A stretch of DNA of 7,052 nucleotides from Sediminibacterium sp. Its GTDB lineage: Bacteria > Bacteroidota > Bacteroidia > Chitinophagales > Chitinophagaceae. Made by a program: the position numbers and the translations under genes. Below, in pieces: positions 5,837 to 7,052 of the stretch. The notes under the pieces are model-generated. The model made no database searches. It saw nothing but the letters and a program-made list of their open reading frames with translations, and was not told where the DNA came from. Within the stretch, counting starts at the first letter, position 1, and each line of letters starts with the position of its first letter. The stretch spans positions 5,581 through 12,632 of the forward strand of contig JAOASV010000124.1 in the NCBI GenBank assembly GCA_030158535.1, given 5' to 3'.

Positions 5837-7052
5837 ATGAATATTTCTGAACTAGCCCTCAAAAGACCCATACTTGCCACTGTGATGAATTTACTCATCA
5901 TTTTATTTGGCGTTGTTGGTTATAATTTTTTATCGGTTCGTGAATATCCGGCAATCGATCCACCCATTGTAAACGTGCGCACTTCCTACGCGGGTGCCAA
6001 TGCAGATATTATTGAAAGTCAAATTACAGAACCGCTCGAAAAATCTATTAATGGTATCCCGGGTATTAAAACCATTAACTCTTCAAGTAACAATGGGTCA
6101 AGTAATATTAGTATTGAATTTGAAGTTGATCAGGATTTAGAAGCGGCCGCCAATGATGTTAGAGATAAAGTGAGTCAGGCCACCAGAAATTTACCCCAAG
6201 ATATTGATGCACCTCCTGTTGTAAGTAAGTCTGATGCGAGTAGTGATTTTATTTTACTCATGGCGGTACAGAGTAAAACTAAGGGCCTTATGGAACTTAG
6301 TGAATACGCAGAAAATGTACTGCAAGAAAGATTCCAAACCATTCCTGAAGTAAGTTCTGTTAGTATTTTTGGTCAGAAGAGACCTGCCATGCGCATTTGG
6401 ATTGATCCCAATAAACTCAATGCTTTTAATCTTACCTATTCAGATTTTAGAACTGCGCTGAATAGAGAAAATGTGGAGATTCCTTCAGGTAAACTCTATG
6501 GTAATAAAACAGAATTAACGATTAGAGCACTAGGTAAATTACAAACGGAAGATGATTTTAAAAATTTAATCATCTTACAAAATGAGGCTGGTATTATTCG
6601 TTTAAAAGACATTGCAAAAGTAGAAATTGGACCTGCTCAAGAAGAATATAGTTGGAAATTAAATGGTATTAATGGGGTGGGTGTTATTATTTCTCCGCAA
6701 CCAGGAGCTAATTATATTAAAATTGCTGATGAGTTTTACAAGCGTGTAGAAGACATTAAGAAAAATGAAAAAGGCGATTTTGAATTTACTCCATTAATTG
6801 ACCAAACAAAAAATGTTAGAAGAGCGATTAAAGAAGTAGAAGAGACCCTCCTCATTTCATTTACCCTTGTGGTGCTTGTAATTTTCTTTTTCTTCAGAAA
6901 CTGGTTAATTGCGATTCGTCCAATTATTGACATTCCTATTTCACTCATTGCAACATTTTTTATCATGTACATTTTTGGATTCTCCATTAATGTATTGACG
7001 TTACTAGGTATTGTGCTAGCGACTGGACTCGTGGTGGATGATGGTATTGTGG
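5837..7052 (+). CDS. HAE1-type RND efflux transporter, N-terminal 405 codons (runs off the right edge)
   Basis: From ATG 5837 the frame stays open to the window edge (405 full codons plus one base), about two fifths of the roughly 1,000-1,050 aa usual for the AcrB family. TM1 lies at about 11-31 (PILATVMNLLIILFGVVGY), followed by the porter region with REYPAIDPPIVNV and YAGANADIIESQITEPLEKSI. TM2 is at about 338-353, then the RNWL(I)AIRP loop, TM3, and TM4 ending GLVVDDGIV. Asp401 and Asp402 correspond to the proton-relay pair Asp407/Asp408 of AcrB. This paired DD marks the HAE1 (drug/hydrophobe) branch; heavy-metal RND pumps have a single D followed by G at this spot. The pump should form a trimer in the inner membrane, driven by proton influx, working with the adaptor encoded just upstream. 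A TolC-like channel gene is expected downstream but not visible. There is no Shine-Dalgarno, and the 2-nt gap suggests translational coupling. Confidence 0.95.
   Translation, partial: MNISELALKRPILATVMNLLIILFGVVGYNFLSVREYPAIDPPIVNVRTSYAGANADIIESQITEPLEKSINGIPGIKTINSSSNNGSSNISIEFEVDQDLEAAANDVRDKVSQATRNLPQDIDAPPVVSKSDASSDFILLMAVQSKTKGLMELSEYAENVLQERFQTIPEVSSVSIFGQKRPAMRIWIDPNKLNAFNLTYSDFRTALNRENVEIPSGKLYGNKTELTIRALGKLQTEDDFKNLIILQNEAGIIRLKDIAKVEIGPAQEEYSWKLNGINGVGVIISPQPGANYIKIADEFYKRVEDIKKNEKGDFEFTPLIDQTKNVRRAIKEVEETLLISFTLVVLVIFFFFRNWLIAIRPIIDIPISLIATFFIMYIFGFSINVLTLLGIVLATGLVVDDGIV

Noticed and set aside
6736..6987. Minus-strand open frame opposite the RND pump gene
   Set aside because: It is antisense to highly conserved RND sequence and its translation has no coherent features.
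5837..7052. Heavy-metal (CzcA-type) RND pump, suggested by the nearby chromate transporter
   Set aside because: TM4 has the paired aspartates of the HAE1 branch rather than the single-Asp HME motif, and the adaptor shows no metal-binding His-rich segment.

Overview
The window looks like chromosomal DNA from a member of the Bacteroidota. The sequence is AT-rich, none of the seven start regions carries a convincing Shine-Dalgarno sequence, and several starts are preceded by elements resembling the Bacteroidota -7 box (TAnnTTTG). The protein families also fit: a DUF3089 lipoprotein, a secreted CarboxypepD_reg-like protein, and an envelope adaptor/RND pump pair. A finer placement, such as Chitinophagales versus Sphingobacteriales or Flavobacteriales, cannot be made from this sequence alone.

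Layout. Positions 1-599 (minus strand) hold the N-terminal part of a DUF3089 alpha/beta-hydrolase-like lipoprotein whose C-terminus lies outside the window. An 89-bp divergent intergenic region separates it from a plus-strand pair: an isopenicillin-N-synthase-like 2-oxoglutarate/Fe(II) oxygenase (689-1633), then, after 2 nt, a CHR-family chromate transporter with a TTG start (1636-2889). Next come two secreted proteins with no assigned biochemical function: a CarboxypepD_reg-like protein that also appears to start with TTG (2965-3741), and a 321-aa protein of unknown family (3756-4721). The right end holds an efflux operon: a lipoprotein periplasmic adaptor (4770-5834) and, 2 nt later, the first 405 codons of an HAE1-type RND pump (5837 to the edge).

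How the genes relate. The oxygenase and the chromate transporter are probably translated from one message. The adaptor and RND pump should form the inner-membrane and periplasmic parts of a tripartite exporter; the outer-membrane channel and the rest of the pump would be expected downstream. The two secreted proteins are probably transcribed separately, from promoters that share a GC-rich 9-mer at similar distances from their starts.

I see no RNA genes, mobile elements, CRISPR arrays or attachment sites, and no clear previously undescribed system. The observations most worth checking are the shared promoter motif, near-leaderless promoters, two TTG starts, a 16-bp perfect palindrome inside the chromate transporter gene, and the close oxygenase-transporter coupling.
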